A stretch of 64,000 nucleotides of DNA, taken from positions 186,001 to 250,000 of the forward strand of contig NZ_NSGG01000005.1 in NCBI RefSeq assembly GCF_002295065.1. The letters are read 5' to 3'. The position numbers and the translations under genes were made by a program. Numbering within the stretch: position 1 is the stretch's first letter; the number at the start of each line of letters is the position of its first letter. Source of the DNA: Mesorhizobium sp. WSM3859 (lineage in GTDB: Bacteria > Pseudomonadota > Alphaproteobacteria > Rhizobiales > Rhizobiaceae). Shown here piece after piece: positions 52,552 to 62,408 of the stretch. The notes beneath the pieces were generated by a model. The model worked only from the letters and a program-made list of their open reading frames with translations. It was not told the DNA's origin and ran no database searches.

Positions 52552-53367
52552 TCAGTCCCGTGAGGACAGCAGCCGGCCGTATTTGCCGACGATCCTGAGC
52601 GCGGTCAGCCGCCCCGTCTGGAAGGCGCCGGTGTCGATGTCGAGCCGGCGCCCGTCGAGCGTCGGGACGTCGACGATCGTGTGCCCATGCACCACCCAGC
52701 GGTCGAGCCGGTGTGCCGCCTCGAAGAACTCCTCGCGGATGTTGAGGAGGTCGTCCTCGTCCTGCGCCTCGAGCGCTATGCCGGGCCGGATGCCGGCATG
52801 CACGAAGACGAATTGGTCGGAGCAGACCATCGCCGGCAGCGTGCGCAGGAAGTCGACATGGCTGGCGGGAATGGCCTCGCGTATGCGCGCGTCCGCCTGG
52901 GCGCTCGAACCGTAGAGGCTTATCAGCCGGTCGGGGTCGACGCCGTAGGAGAACAGGGTCTCGCGGCCGCCATAGCCGAGCCAGGTTTCACGTGACAGAT
53001 GACCGTCCAGATAGAGGAGCAGCGCGACTTCATGGTTTCCCACCAGGCAGACGCGCTGGAAGCCCCTCGGCGGCGGCGCCATCAGATGGTCGACCACGCG
53101 CCGCGAATGCGGCCCGCGATCGATATAGTCGCCCAGCATGATGATGATCTTGCGGCCGCGGAACTGCTGTGCATCGAGCTCGATTTTCTGTTCCAGCGCG
53201 CGCAGTTCTTCATGACAGCCATGCACGTCGCCGATCGCATAGACGATCGTGTCGCGCATATCCATGACAAGGCGCTCCCGCGGCGCGGGTCGAGGACGTC
53301 TCGATCGTTGGAACAGGCTCACGGATTGAGGCTCGAATACTTGCACTGATTTGCGCCTCGATATCAT
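52552..53367 (-). CDS. serine/threonine-type metallophosphoesterase
   Basis: 271-residue PP1/PP2A-like calcineurin phosphoesterase. Metal-site motifs are present in order: YAIGDVHGCHEE (GDxHG), MLGDYIDRGPHS (GDxxDRG), LVGNHE (GNHE), and late VHAGIRPG and VHGHTIVD histidines. It hydrolyses phosphoprotein or dinucleoside polyphosphate esters. The first 35 residues are basic and outside the domain, so the true start may be nearer MDMRDTIVYAIGD; I chose the ATG that fits related rhizobial proteins with a basic leader. Confidence 0.87.
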   Translation of the reverse strand: MISRRKSVQVFEPQSVSLFQRSRRPRPAPRERLVMDMRDTIVYAIGDVHGCHEELRALEQKIELDAQQFRGRKIIIMLGDYIDRGPHSRRVVDHLMAPPPRGFQRVCLVGNHEVALLLYLDGHLSRETWLGYGGRETLFSYGVDPDRLISLYGSSAQADARIREAIPASHVDFLRTLPAMVCSDQFVFVHAGIRPGIALEAQDEDDLLNIREEFFEAAHRLDRWVVHGHTIVDVPTLDGRRLDIDTGAFQTGRLTALRIVGKYGRLLSSRD

Positions 53368-53410
53368 GCCGAATGCAAACAATTCCACACCGGCGCGACC
53401 GGCAGTCGCG

Positions 53411-53681
53411 TCAGGCGGCCTTCAATCCATAACGGAACAGGGTGCGGTAGAGCTGCAGCCGGATAGGGGACTCGGTCGCGATCAGGAACACCTGCACGCC
53501 GACCCAGCCGGAGCCAACAAAGGCCATCTTCGGGACGGGGCGGGACGCCGCCGGTCGTGCGTGCCGAAATGCCGTCGGGGAAGGTCCAGACCCAGAAGCC
53601 ATAGTGATGGAACATCACCACGGCGGCAGCCAGGATTCGCAGAATGTCGACGCCGCCAAATGTCGTTTTGAGCTGAGCCAT
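53411..53681 (-). pseudogene. truncated, frameshifted acyltransferase family 3 gene (ExoZ-like remnant)
   Basis: The minus strand begins with a convincing acyltransferase start (LKTTFGGVDILRILAAAVVM then FHHYGFWVW, with the family His). Near 53545 the homologous frame shifts: after ARTTGGV the family-like continuation (MAFVGSGWVGVQVFLIATES) is in a different frame, and it stops at about 90 codons where a full protein needs about 350. The remnant keeps an intact operator match 49 bases upstream. An unrelated phosphatase follows at once, which suggests deletion of the 3' part. Confidence 0.7.
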
Positions 53682-53729
53682 GCCGTGCTTTCGGTATGGC
53701 CCCCCAAAACGAACTTTAAAGTCCGCTGC

Positions 53730-53741
53730 TGCGCTGCACAA
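53730..53741 (+). promoter_or_regulatory. PhaR-type operator match upstream of broken acyltransferase
   Basis: TGCGCTGCACAA is an exact TGCRNYGCASMA match, 49 bases before the start of the minus-strand acyltransferase remnant, with a looser TTGCAGCGCA copy at 53750-53759. It indicates that the broken gene once belonged to the same regulon as the EPS genes. Confidence 0.5.
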
Positions 53742-53804
53742 CAAGCGATTGCAGCGCAGGACAAAGTGGTTAATTCGTCGTTAACGCGGCCGTCTGCCGG
53801 GCTG

Positions 53805-55712
53805 CTACACTCCGATGCCGCGTCCCTTCAAGGCCGCCGTGATCTCGTCGAGGATCACGGGGTCGTCGATGGTTGCCGGCATCGTCCATTCCTCCTTGTC
53901 GGCGATCTTCTGCATCGTGCCGCGCAGGATCTTGCCGGAGCGTGTCTTGGGCAGCCGCTTGATCGTCACCACCGTCTTGAAGGCGGCGACCGGTCCGATC
54001 CGCTCGCGCACCAGCCCCACCACCTCGCTTTCGATCGCGCCGGTGTCGCGCGCCACCCCGGCATTGAGCACGACGAAGCCCAGCGGCACCTGGCCTTTCA
54101 TGGCATCGGCGATGCCGATGACGGCGCATTCGGCGACATCCGGGTGCGCGGCCAGCACCTCTTCCATGGCGCCCGTCGAGAGACGGTGGCCGGCGACGTT
54201 GATGATGTCGTCGGTGCGGGCCATGACGTAGAGATAGCCGTCCTCGTCCATCATGCCGGCGTCAGCCGTCTTATAGTAGCCGGGGAATTCTTCGAGATAG
54301 GCCTGGCGGAAGCGGATATCGGCATTCCACAGCGTCGGCAGGCAGCCGGCGGGCAGCGGCAGCTTGACCACGACGTTGCCCAGCGTGCCGCGCGGCACCT
54401 CGTGCCCGGCGTCGTCCAGGATGCGGATGTCGTAGCCCGGCATCGGGACGCCGGGCGATCCGTATTTCACCGGCAGCAGCCCGAGACCGGCCGGATTGAT
54501 CGTCATCGGCGAGCCGGTCTCGGTCTGCCACCAATGGTCGATCACCGGCCGGTCGAGCTTCTGTTCGGCCCATTTGATGGTCTCGGGGTCGGCGCGCTCG
54601 CCGGCGAGGAACAGGGTGCGGAACTTCGACAGGTCGTATTTCGGCACGAACTCGCCCCTGGGGTCCTGACCCTTGATGGCGCGGAACGCCGTCGGCGCGG
54701 TGAACAGCGCGACCACGCCATGCTGGGAGATCACCCGCCAATAGGTGCCGGCGTCCGGCGTGCCGATTGGCTTGCCCTCGAACAGCACGCTGGTGCAGCC
54801 ATGCAAAAGCGGCCCGTAGACGATGTAGGAATGGCCGACCACCCAGCCGACATCGGACGCCGCCCAGAACACTTCGCCCGGCTTGACGCCGAACTCGTTG
54901 TCCATCGTCCATTTCAGCGCGACCATATGGCCGCCATTGTCGCGCACGATGCCCTTCGGCTGGCCGGTCGTGCCGGAGGTGTAGATGATGTAGAGCGGGT
55001 CGGTGGCCAGCACCGGCACGCAGTCGACATTGGCGCCGGCGGCGCGCTCGCGGGCGACCGCATCGGCATAGTCGATATCGTAATTGTCCTTCATCTCGCA
55101 GCGCAGCTGCTCGCGCTGCAGGATGAGGCAGGCGTCGGGCTTGTGCTTCGACATCTCGATCGCCTTGTCGAGCAGCGGCTTGTAGGCGACGACGCGGCCG
55201 GGCTCCAGGCCGCAGGAAGCGCTGACGATCAGCTTCGGCTTGGCGTCGTCGATGCGGGTGGCGAGCTCATGCGAGGCAAAGCCGCCGAACACCACCGAAT
55301 GCACGGCGCCGATGCGGGCGCAGGCCAGCATCGCAATCGCCGCTTCCGCCACCATCGGCATGTAGATGATGACGCGGTCGCCCTTGCCGACGCCTCGATG
55401 CCTCATCACCGAGGCCAGCGCGACCACCTCGCGCTTCAATTCGGCATAGGTGAATTTCCGGATCGTGCCGGTGATCGCGCTGTCATGGATCAGCGCCAGC
55501 TGGTCGGCGCGGCCGCCGGCGATATGACGGTCGAGGGCGTTGTAGCAGGTGTTGCAGGAAGCGCCGACGAACCAGCGGCCATAGACGCCTTCCGTCGGGT
55601 CGAAGACCTTTGCGGCCGGCTTATACCAGTCGATCGCCTTCGCCGCTTCGGCCCAGAACCCTACGGGGTCGCGTTTCCAGCCCTCATAGACTTCGTGATA
55701 GCGTGAGGCCAT
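53805..55712 (-). CDS. prpE: propionyl-CoA synthetase
   Basis: 635-residue adenylate-forming acyl-CoA synthetase of the acetyl/propionyl-CoA type. An N-terminal ACAS region (YHEVYEGWKRDPVGFWAEAA) precedes the phosphate loop YTSGTTGQPKG, the WWQTETG substrate/ATP motif, DIINVAGHRLSTG at the hinge and the acetylatable lysine in PKTRSGKILRG. Length and the opening KRDPVGFW fit PrpE. It activates propionate, and acetate weakly, with ATP. The ATG of MASRYHEVYEG has an AGGAAAGCGG site. No 2-methylcitrate genes are in the window. Confidence 0.92.
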   Translation of the reverse strand: MASRYHEVYEGWKRDPVGFWAEAAKAIDWYKPAAKVFDPTEGVYGRWFVGASCNTCYNALDRHIAGGRADQLALIHDSAITGTIRKFTYAELKREVVALASVMRHRGVGKGDRVIIYMPMVAEAAIAMLACARIGAVHSVVFGGFASHELATRIDDAKPKLIVSASCGLEPGRVVAYKPLLDKAIEMSKHKPDACLILQREQLRCEMKDNYDIDYADAVARERAAGANVDCVPVLATDPLYIIYTSGTTGQPKGIVRDNGGHMVALKWTMDNEFGVKPGEVFWAASDVGWVVGHSYIVYGPLLHGCTSVLFEGKPIGTPDAGTYWRVISQHGVVALFTAPTAFRAIKGQDPRGEFVPKYDLSKFRTLFLAGERADPETIKWAEQKLDRPVIDHWWQTETGSPMTINPAGLGLLPVKYGSPGVPMPGYDIRILDDAGHEVPRGTLGNVVVKLPLPAGCLPTLWNADIRFRQAYLEEFPGYYKTADAGMMDEDGYLYVMARTDDIINVAGHRLSTGAMEEVLAAHPDVAECAVIGIADAMKGQVPLGFVVLNAGVARDTGAIESEVVGLVRERIGPVAAFKTVVTIKRLPKTRSGKILRGTMQKIADKEEWTMPATIDDPVILDEITAALKGRGIGV

Positions 55713-55867
55713 CCGCTTTCCTCCCAAGAAACGTTCTGCCGCATGCCATAGACTAAGCCGCGCGTGGCGGCCATGTCTTCCTGCATTTTGGTCGACATCG
55801 CCGGCAAACGTCTCTGTTCGGCGCCTCCGTGGAGGCGTCGCTGTCGCTGTCCGTGATATAAGCCGGC

Positions 55868-55984
55868 TTAAAGCGGCAGCGCCGCCAGCATCAGCCCGAC
55901 CCCGCCGGCGATCAGGATAGCCGCCGCAAGCGCCTTCCGGTGGCGCTCGAACGCCGTCGGAGCCCGTTCCCAATTGTAACGCAT
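55868..55984 (-). CDS. small single-pass membrane protein
   Basis: 38-residue reading frame with a GGGAG site 9 bases before the ATG. A basic N-terminal third (MRYNWERAPTAFERHRK) is followed by one hydrophobic helix (ALAAAILIAGGVGLMLAALPL). Composition and ribosome-binding site support a real small membrane protein; no family is recognised. It is upstream of prpE on the same strand but 155 bases away. Confidence 0.5.
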   Translation of the reverse strand: MRYNWERAPTAFERHRKALAAAILIAGGVGLMLAALPL

Positions 55985-56144
55985 ACAGATCACTCCCCAA
56001 AGCCCGGCGGACTCATAACTTACGCAAGGGCAGCAAGGCAACCCCGGGCTGGGAAGGCCGTCCTGGCCGAGGATGCGGCATCTCCAGACAATGGACAGCA
56101 TCGCGCCCCCGCGCTAATTGCTCTCGATCGAAGGGAGCGGGCAG

Positions 56145-56432
56145 ATGGCTGAAATCGGCTCTGAAACGGTGCTTCGGATGGTGGACGATGCGTCCGTGCA
56201 GCATGTCGGCGACGGCGCCGTCGTGCTCTTGGCGCGCAGCGGCCAGCTCTACACCTGCAACGACACGACCGAGGCCTTTCTCGACAAGGTCGATGGCGCG
56301 CGCAGCCTCAACCAGATCATCGACCTGCTGTCGGATGAATTCGAGGTCGACAAGGCGACGCTCGACCAGGATATGGCCGAGCTGGCCGCCGAATTGGTGG
56401 CCGAAGGCATCCTCGCCGACACGGGCGCGTGA
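56145..56432 (+). CDS. PqqD-family protein (RRE), second locus
   Basis: 95-residue PqqD-type protein: VQHVGDGAVVLLARSGQLYT, CNDTTEAFLDKVDGARSL and LSDEFEVDKATLDQDMAELA give the beta-hairpin and helices of an RRE fold. It resembles PqqD proteins that travel with HprK-like kinases and nucleotidyltransferases (the HPr-rel-A type system). AGGGAG precedes the ATG. The B2-like protease gene starts on its stop codon (TGATG). No leader-bearing precursor was found nearby. Confidence 0.88.
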   Translation: MAEIGSETVLRMVDDASVQHVGDGAVVLLARSGQLYTCNDTTEAFLDKVDGARSLNQIIDLLSDEFEVDKATLDQDMAELAAELVAEGILADTGA

Positions 56433-56863
56433 TGACCGACGGACCTCTTCTGCGCATTCTGTTTCGTGCCCATTTGTGGCTCAGCGCCCGGCTGCTGCCG
56501 GTGCTGGTTGGCCGGCGCGATTTCGAAAGCGTGTTGAAGCTGGCGCCCCTGCGGTCGGCTGCGCCCTATCGTGACCTGCCCTGGACCTACATCGTGCAAC
56601 GCGTCAACCGAACGGTGCGGCGGCCCTGGTTCATGCGCGACCGCAGATGTCTTCGCGAGGGTCTGCTCGGCTTCCGTTTTCTGCGGATGGCCGGTCTCGA
56701 CCCGGAGCTGCGTTTCGGCGTTGATGCCAAATCGATGCACGAGCCGCGCCTGTCGGCGCATTGCTGGGTCTGCCTCGACGGCAAGCCGGTGGTCAGCGAC
56801 AGCCAGCCCGGCATGGTGGAAATCTACCGCCATCCGCCCAGCGTGAAGGCGTCCGCCGCTTGA
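56432..56863 (+). CDS. lasso B2-type transglutaminase-like protease, second locus
   Basis: 143-residue B2-family protein with Cys73 in RRCLREGLLGFRFLRM, His110 in SAHCWVCLDGK and Asp123 as a candidate third catalytic residue. In lasso pathways such proteins remove the leader; here no cyclase is present, so it may process or modify another peptide bound by the neighbouring PqqD-like protein. The ATG overlaps the PqqD stop by 1 base. The kinase start lies on its own stop (TTGA). Confidence 0.85.
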   Translation: MTDGPLLRILFRAHLWLSARLLPVLVGRRDFESVLKLAPLRSAAPYRDLPWTYIVQRVNRTVRRPWFMRDRRCLREGLLGFRFLRMAGLDPELRFGVDAKSMHEPRLSAHCWVCLDGKPVVSDSQPGMVEIYRHPPSVKASAA

Positions 56864-57846
56864 GCGACCGGACCTTCTTCTACGACCTCAAAGGGCAGGT
56901 CATAAGCGTCACCGCCGCCCGCGCCGACCTCTGGCCGAGCTTCGACCTGATGCTCGGCGCCCTGCGCGTGAGCGAGGCTGCCCAGCCCGGCTTTCGCGTC
57001 AACATTGTCGAAACGCCGCAATTGTCCGAGAATCCCGAGGGAAAACTGGCGTTCGACGGCGAAGTGCCCTTCGATGGCCATTGCCGGATGATCGACGCCG
57101 GAGACGTCTTCCACCTGGTCTTTCCAGGCCAGCAGACGCTGTCGATCGGCGATGAGGAGGGCAGGGCCGAAATCCGCGTTCATCCGGACAGCAAGATCAA
57201 ATGGACGCTGCTGATGATGGTGCTGGATGCCGCGCTCGATGCCGGAGGGCAGCACATGCTGCACACGGCCGGCCTGACGTTGCCGGGCACCGAGGCGCTT
57301 GTGCTGGTCCATGCGCCGAGCGGCACCGGCAAGTCGACGACGTCGCTGGCGCTCGCCTCGCAGGGCTTCGGCCTCTGTTCCGACGACGTCATGATCCTCA
57401 GGGTGGCACAGGACGGCGTCGCGGCCTGGGGCATGCCGCGCAAAGTGAAGATCCATCGCAACACCGCGGCGATGCTGCCTTTCGTGTCGCCCTGCCTTGG
57501 CGAGACATGGGATGCGGAGGGCGAGCAGGCCGTGTCGCTCGATCGCCTTGGCCAGATCATCCGCGTCGAGGATGTGCGCGCCAGGCCGATCGCGGCGCTT
57601 CTTCATCTTGCCCGCTCGACCGACGGCGAGACAAGGCTCGTGCCCATGCCGAGGACCGATGCCATGGTGGCTTTGGCCGCCGACAATGTGAGGACCGGCA
57701 TGACCGGCCTTTTGCCGCTGCAGAAAAGGCGGATGGCGACGATCGCGGCATTGGTCAAGACGGTGCCGACCTTCACCCTGGAAGCGGGCGCGAGGCCGGT
57801 GGAAGCGGCGCAGCTGATCCGCGCCGCGCTGCGTCAGGCCGGATAG
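56860..57846 (+). CDS. HprK-related kinase, second locus
   Basis: 328-residue kinase-like protein with HMLHTAGLTLPGTEALVLVH preceding the P-loop APSGTGKST (about residues 155-163) and CSDDVMILR downstream, as in HPr kinase. It starts at a TTG overlapping the B2 stop; no ATG or GTG fits. In related systems this kinase sits beside PqqD-like and nucleotidyltransferase genes. A likely role is phosphorylating a peptide or protein serine. Its last 13 bases overlap the convergent nucleotidyltransferase. Confidence 0.85.
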   Translation: MSDRTFFYDLKGQVISVTAARADLWPSFDLMLGALRVSEAAQPGFRVNIVETPQLSENPEGKLAFDGEVPFDGHCRMIDAGDVFHLVFPGQQTLSIGDEEGRAEIRVHPDSKIKWTLLMMVLDAALDAGGQHMLHTAGLTLPGTEALVLVHAPSGTGKSTTSLALASQGFGLCSDDVMILRVAQDGVAAWGMPRKVKIHRNTAAMLPFVSPCLGETWDAEGEQAVSLDRLGQIIRVEDVRARPIAALLHLARSTDGETRLVPMPRTDAMVALAADNVRTGMTGLLPLQKRRMATIAALVKTVPTFTLEAGARPVEAAQLIRAALRQAG

Positions 57847-58859
57847 GGCCGCGCCCGCGCCAGCCGCTGCACCCAGCGGAAGGCGTCGCGGCTGAGGCGC
57901 GAGCGCAGCTTCTCGCGCGAGTTGACGCGAAGCAGCATGTTGCCGGTGATCAGCCACTTCGCCAGTCGTATCGAAAGGTCCGGCTTGATGCGGTCGGCGA
58001 GTTCGATCGCGCGCGGCGCGCTGAAAAGGCGCCCGGTGACGTTGAGGACCGTCGCCAGCTCGAGCTCGATGCCGGTCATGCGCGCGGCCTCCAGCAGCCG
58101 CGCTTCCTCTTCCGGCGATCTCAGCGCCCGCACGCCTTGCAGCACGTCGACGCAAAGCTGCAGCCTGTGGAACTTGTGGCCGCCGGCGGCATGGACGATG
58201 GCGATGGTCAGAAGTGCGGCCGGCGTGTCGGTTTCGCCGCCGTCGATCGCCTGCAACTCCCGGAAGCCGAGCGACAGGCGTCTGCGCATGCCGGTGTCAT
58301 GCACCAGGTTGCCGTGCAATTCGATCAGCAGACTGGAATTCTCTTTCTCCAGCCATTTGAATTCCTGCAGCGCGTGCGACTCGGTCTCGCCGCTGCCGAG
58401 CACGAAGCCGCATTCGGCGATCGTCCTGTTGGCCGCCTCGATGCTGGTAGGGGCGACGAGGATGTCGATGTCGGTGAACGGCCGGTCGGCAAGCTGGCGG
58501 TAGAGCCTGCGCGCGAACACTGGTCCCTTGACGATCCGGGCCGGAACGCCTTTCGCCGCCAGCGCCTTCATGATGCGGTCGCCGTGATATTGCAGCAGCA
58601 TCGACTGCCCGGTCGCCGTCGTCATCTGGTCGCGCAACTCGATCAGCTTCTGCAGCAGCCTCACGTCTTTCGGCAGATTGGCGTCGCCGCGTTCCCGGAG
58701 CTTGCGCAGCACGATCGGCAGCACGCCGTGGAACTCGGCATTGGCCAGCTGCGCCAACAGGTCGCCTGCGGAAACGTCCTTGTCCCAATCGGCTGGCGCC
58801 TCGGGGTCGGCAAGGTTGATCAGCAGTTTTTCCTGGGCAGGCGAAAGCTCGGGCAGCAT
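57834..58859 (-). CDS. nucleotidyltransferase family protein (PF14907 type), second locus
   Basis: 341-residue member of the same family as the protein at 30833. The core is ARIVKGPVFARRLYRQLADR with FTDIDILVAP carrying the DIDIL metal motif, and LLIELHGNLV follows. It is convergent with the HprK-related kinase (13-base overlap). The pairing of this family with PqqD, B2 and HprK-like genes occurs twice in the window. Target and donor nucleotide are unknown. Confidence 0.85.
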   Translation of the reverse strand: MLPELSPAQEKLLINLADPEAPADWDKDVSAGDLLAQLANAEFHGVLPIVLRKLRERGDANLPKDVRLLQKLIELRDQMTTATGQSMLLQYHGDRIMKALAAKGVPARIVKGPVFARRLYRQLADRPFTDIDILVAPTSIEAANRTIAECGFVLGSGETESHALQEFKWLEKENSSLLIELHGNLVHDTGMRRRLSLGFRELQAIDGGETDTPAALLTIAIVHAAGGHKFHRLQLCVDVLQGVRALRSPEEEARLLEAARMTGIELELATVLNVTGRLFSAPRAIELADRIKPDLSIRLAKWLITGNMLLRVNSREKLRSRLSRDAFRWVQRLARARPYPA

Positions 58860-58927
58860 CGTTCAGGGCAGCAGCAACGTTTCACGCATGCTTGCCAGAA
58901 AAGCACCGGGGAAGCCAGCGACGCCTA

Positions 58928-59025
58928 GAGCGGTTCACCGTTTCACGGAAACGCAGAACCGCCCTATCTCTTTGTTTTGACGCAATTCCGGCCGGCAAAC
59001 CGCTTCACACTTTTCCTGGAATTGC
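58928..59025. repeat. rhizobial intergenic palindromic element, copy 3 (inverted)
   Basis: Same two-part element as at 4881, in the opposite orientation: the AGCGGTTCACCGTTTCAC stem first, then GCAATTCC (58982-58989) to GGAATTGC (59018-59025) with the CGCTTCACACTTTTCC core. It ends 1 base from the dhaK stop, so it is the 3' hairpin of the dihydroxyacetone operon, just as copy 1 follows the aldehyde dehydrogenase. Confidence 0.85.
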
Positions 59026-59026
59026 T

Positions 59027-60013
59027 TTACATCCCCCAGCGCAGCGCCGCCGTGTGCACCGGAGCATCCCACAGCCCCGTCATGTCATCGTCGAGCATGG
59101 TCAGTGTGATCGAGCATCCGGCCATGTCGAGCGATGTCACATACGAACCGACAAGCGAGCGGATCACCGTCACGCCCCGTTTCTCGAATATTCTGCGGGC
59201 GCTGTTGTACATCAGATAGAGCTCCATCGACGGCGTGCCGCCGAAGCCGTTGACGAACAGCAGCGCCGGCCCCTTGGCGCGGTCGCCGAGATCGCCGGCG
59301 ATCGCCGTGCAGACCTCCTCGGCGATGGCATCGGCGCTCTTCAGCGCGTCGCGTCGCCGGCCGGGCTCGCCATGGATGCCGACGCCGAATTCCATCTCGC
59401 CGTCGCCGATCTCGAAGGTCGGCTTGCCGGCGGCGGGCACCGTGCCGCTGGTCAGTGCCACGCCCATTGAGCGCGTCGCAGCGTTGACACGGTCGCCCAG
59501 CGCCTTGAGCGCGGGCAGGGCCATGCCTTGCTCGGCCGCGGCGCCGACGATCTTTTCAACCACCAGCGTGCCGGCAACCCCGCGCCGCCCGGTCGTGTAG
59601 GACGAGTTCTCGACCGCGACGTCGTCATTGGTCACCACCTTGAGCACGCCGTCCGCCATCTCGGCAGCCATGTCGAAATTCATCACATCGCCTTCGTAGT
59701 TCTTGACGATGAACAGGCAGCCGGCGCCGGTGTCGACGGCCTCAACGGCCGCAAGCATCTGGTCGGGCGTCGGCGAGGTGAAGACCTGGCCGGGGCAGGC
59801 GGCGTCCAGCATGCCGTGACCGACCAGTCCGCCATGCAGCGGCTCATGGCCCGAGCCGCCGCCCGAGATTAGCGCCACCTTGCCGGGTTTCAGCTGCTTG
59901 CGGCGGATGAATTTGTGGTCGTCGCCAAGCACGAGGATATCGGCATGGGCCGCCGCAAAGCCGTCGAGGCTTTCGGTCAGCACCGTCTCCACCGAATTGA
60001 TGAATTTCTTCAT
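59027..60013 (-). CDS. dhaK: dihydroxyacetone kinase subunit DhaK
   Basis: 328-residue PTS-type DhaK. ALISGGGSGHEPLHGGLVG holds the substrate loop, FIVKNYEGDVMNFDMA follows, and the His that covalently binds dihydroxyacetone is in GVGIHGEPG near residue 215. DhaK presents dihydroxyacetone to DhaL-ADP, which receives phosphate from DhaM. Last gene of the minus-strand operon; separated from dhaL and dhaM by EI, HPr and a small gene. Confidence 0.94.
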   Translation of the reverse strand: MKKFINSVETVLTESLDGFAAAHADILVLGDDHKFIRRKQLKPGKVALISGGGSGHEPLHGGLVGHGMLDAACPGQVFTSPTPDQMLAAVEAVDTGAGCLFIVKNYEGDVMNFDMAAEMADGVLKVVTNDDVAVENSSYTTGRRGVAGTLVVEKIVGAAAEQGMALPALKALGDRVNAATRSMGVALTSGTVPAAGKPTFEIGDGEMEFGVGIHGEPGRRRDALKSADAIAEEVCTAIAGDLGDRAKGPALLFVNGFGGTPSMELYLMYNSARRIFEKRGVTVIRSLVGSYVTSLDMAGCSITLTMLDDDMTGLWDAPVHTAALRWGM

Positions 60014-60034
60014 GGCAGTCCTCCCATGCTCCCG

Positions 60035-60466
60035 CTAGCCGCTGCCCTTGCCGGCGATGCTGGTTATTTTCTGGATGAAGTCGTTGATCGCCCGGTCGAG
60101 CGCCGCGTTCTGCTTGTCGTCGCCGAAATCCGGCACGATCAGCGAGACATGGCGTGTCTTGCGCGGCCCGGACGCCGCGGGCGCCTTGCCGGGATGCGCC
60201 TGGTGATAGGCGGCCATGAACTGGTCGCGCTCGGCCTGGCTGAAATGGCAGACGGAAAAGATGGAGGGCAGATGCTTTGACGGGATCGGGATCGAATAGG
60301 TGGGGCTCGATATCTGCGTGACGAAGCTGCGGTGCTTGCCGAGCGCGTCGGCAAGGCGCTGGCGCATGCCGGACGGGCGCTGGTCGATGACATGCGACAG
60401 GATCGTCTTGTAGGCGCGGATCGCCTCTTCCGATCCCGGCTCCGGTGTCTTGGCGAGCTCGGCCAC
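60035..60466 (-). CDS. conserved hypothetical protein in dihydroxyacetone kinase operon
   Basis: 143-residue soluble protein, GTG start 4 bases after the EI stop, ending 21 bases before dhaK. The first half (EAIRAYKTILSHVIDQRP, RQRLADALGKHRSFVTQIS) has a helix-turn-helix-like look, followed by FSVCHFSQAERDQFMAAYHQ and a charged tail (VSLIVPDFGDDKQNAALDRA). No named family is recognised. Its place between EI and dhaK suggests a regulator or adaptor of the phosphorelay; this is inference. Confidence 0.7.
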   Translation of the reverse strand: MAELAKTPEPGSEEAIRAYKTILSHVIDQRPSGMRQRLADALGKHRSFVTQISSPTYSIPIPSKHLPSIFSVCHFSQAERDQFMAAYHQAHPGKAPAASGPRKTRHVSLIVPDFGDDKQNAALDRAINDFIQKITSIAGKGSG

Positions 60467-60470
60467 GCGC

Positions 60471-62045
<1,575 letters not shown>

Positions 62046-62086
62046 GGCCCGCGTTCCTTGCCGGCTTGGCGTCGTTCAGATCGGTC

Positions 62087-62389
62087 TCAAGCGGACCGGG
62101 CATGATCCGCATCCTCGTCGAAGTCACGCTGCACCAGGTCGACCAATGCCGCCACCGCTTTGCTTGCGCCGTCGCCCTTGGCGCGGATGTGAAGCAGCGT
62201 CCCCTTGGGCGCCTTGGCCGCCATCACCTTGACGATGCTCTTGGCGTCGAACCAGGGGCCGTTCGCCGCGACCGCCACCTCCACCTCGGCCGCGAACGTC
62301 TTGGCGAGCTTGGTGAACTTCACCGAAGGGCGCGCATGCAACCCCACCGCGTGGGTGATCAGGACCGTTGCTTCGGCGGATGCTGACAT
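62087..62389 (-). CDS. HPr-family phosphocarrier protein
   Basis: 100-residue HPr. The phosphorylated His is in VGLHARPSVKF (about residue 18). The segment where the regulatory serine would lie reads WFDAKSIVKVMAA, so a Ser-46-like residue is present. It carries phosphate from EI to DhaM. It lies 41 bases after EI in operon order and 19 bases from dhaM. Confidence 0.92.
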   Translation of the reverse strand: MSASAEATVLITHAVGLHARPSVKFTKLAKTFAAEVEVAVAANGPWFDAKSIVKVMAAKAPKGTLLHIRAKGDGASKAVAALVDLVQRDFDEDADHARSA

Positions 62390-62408
62390 TCAGACGGTTC
62401 CCGTTCGT

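Noticed and set aside
55985..56144. Possible lasso precursor for the second locus
   Set aside because: I read both strands of the gap and found no short frame with a ribosome-binding site, a YxxP leader, a Thr at minus 2 and an acidic residue at core position 7-9.
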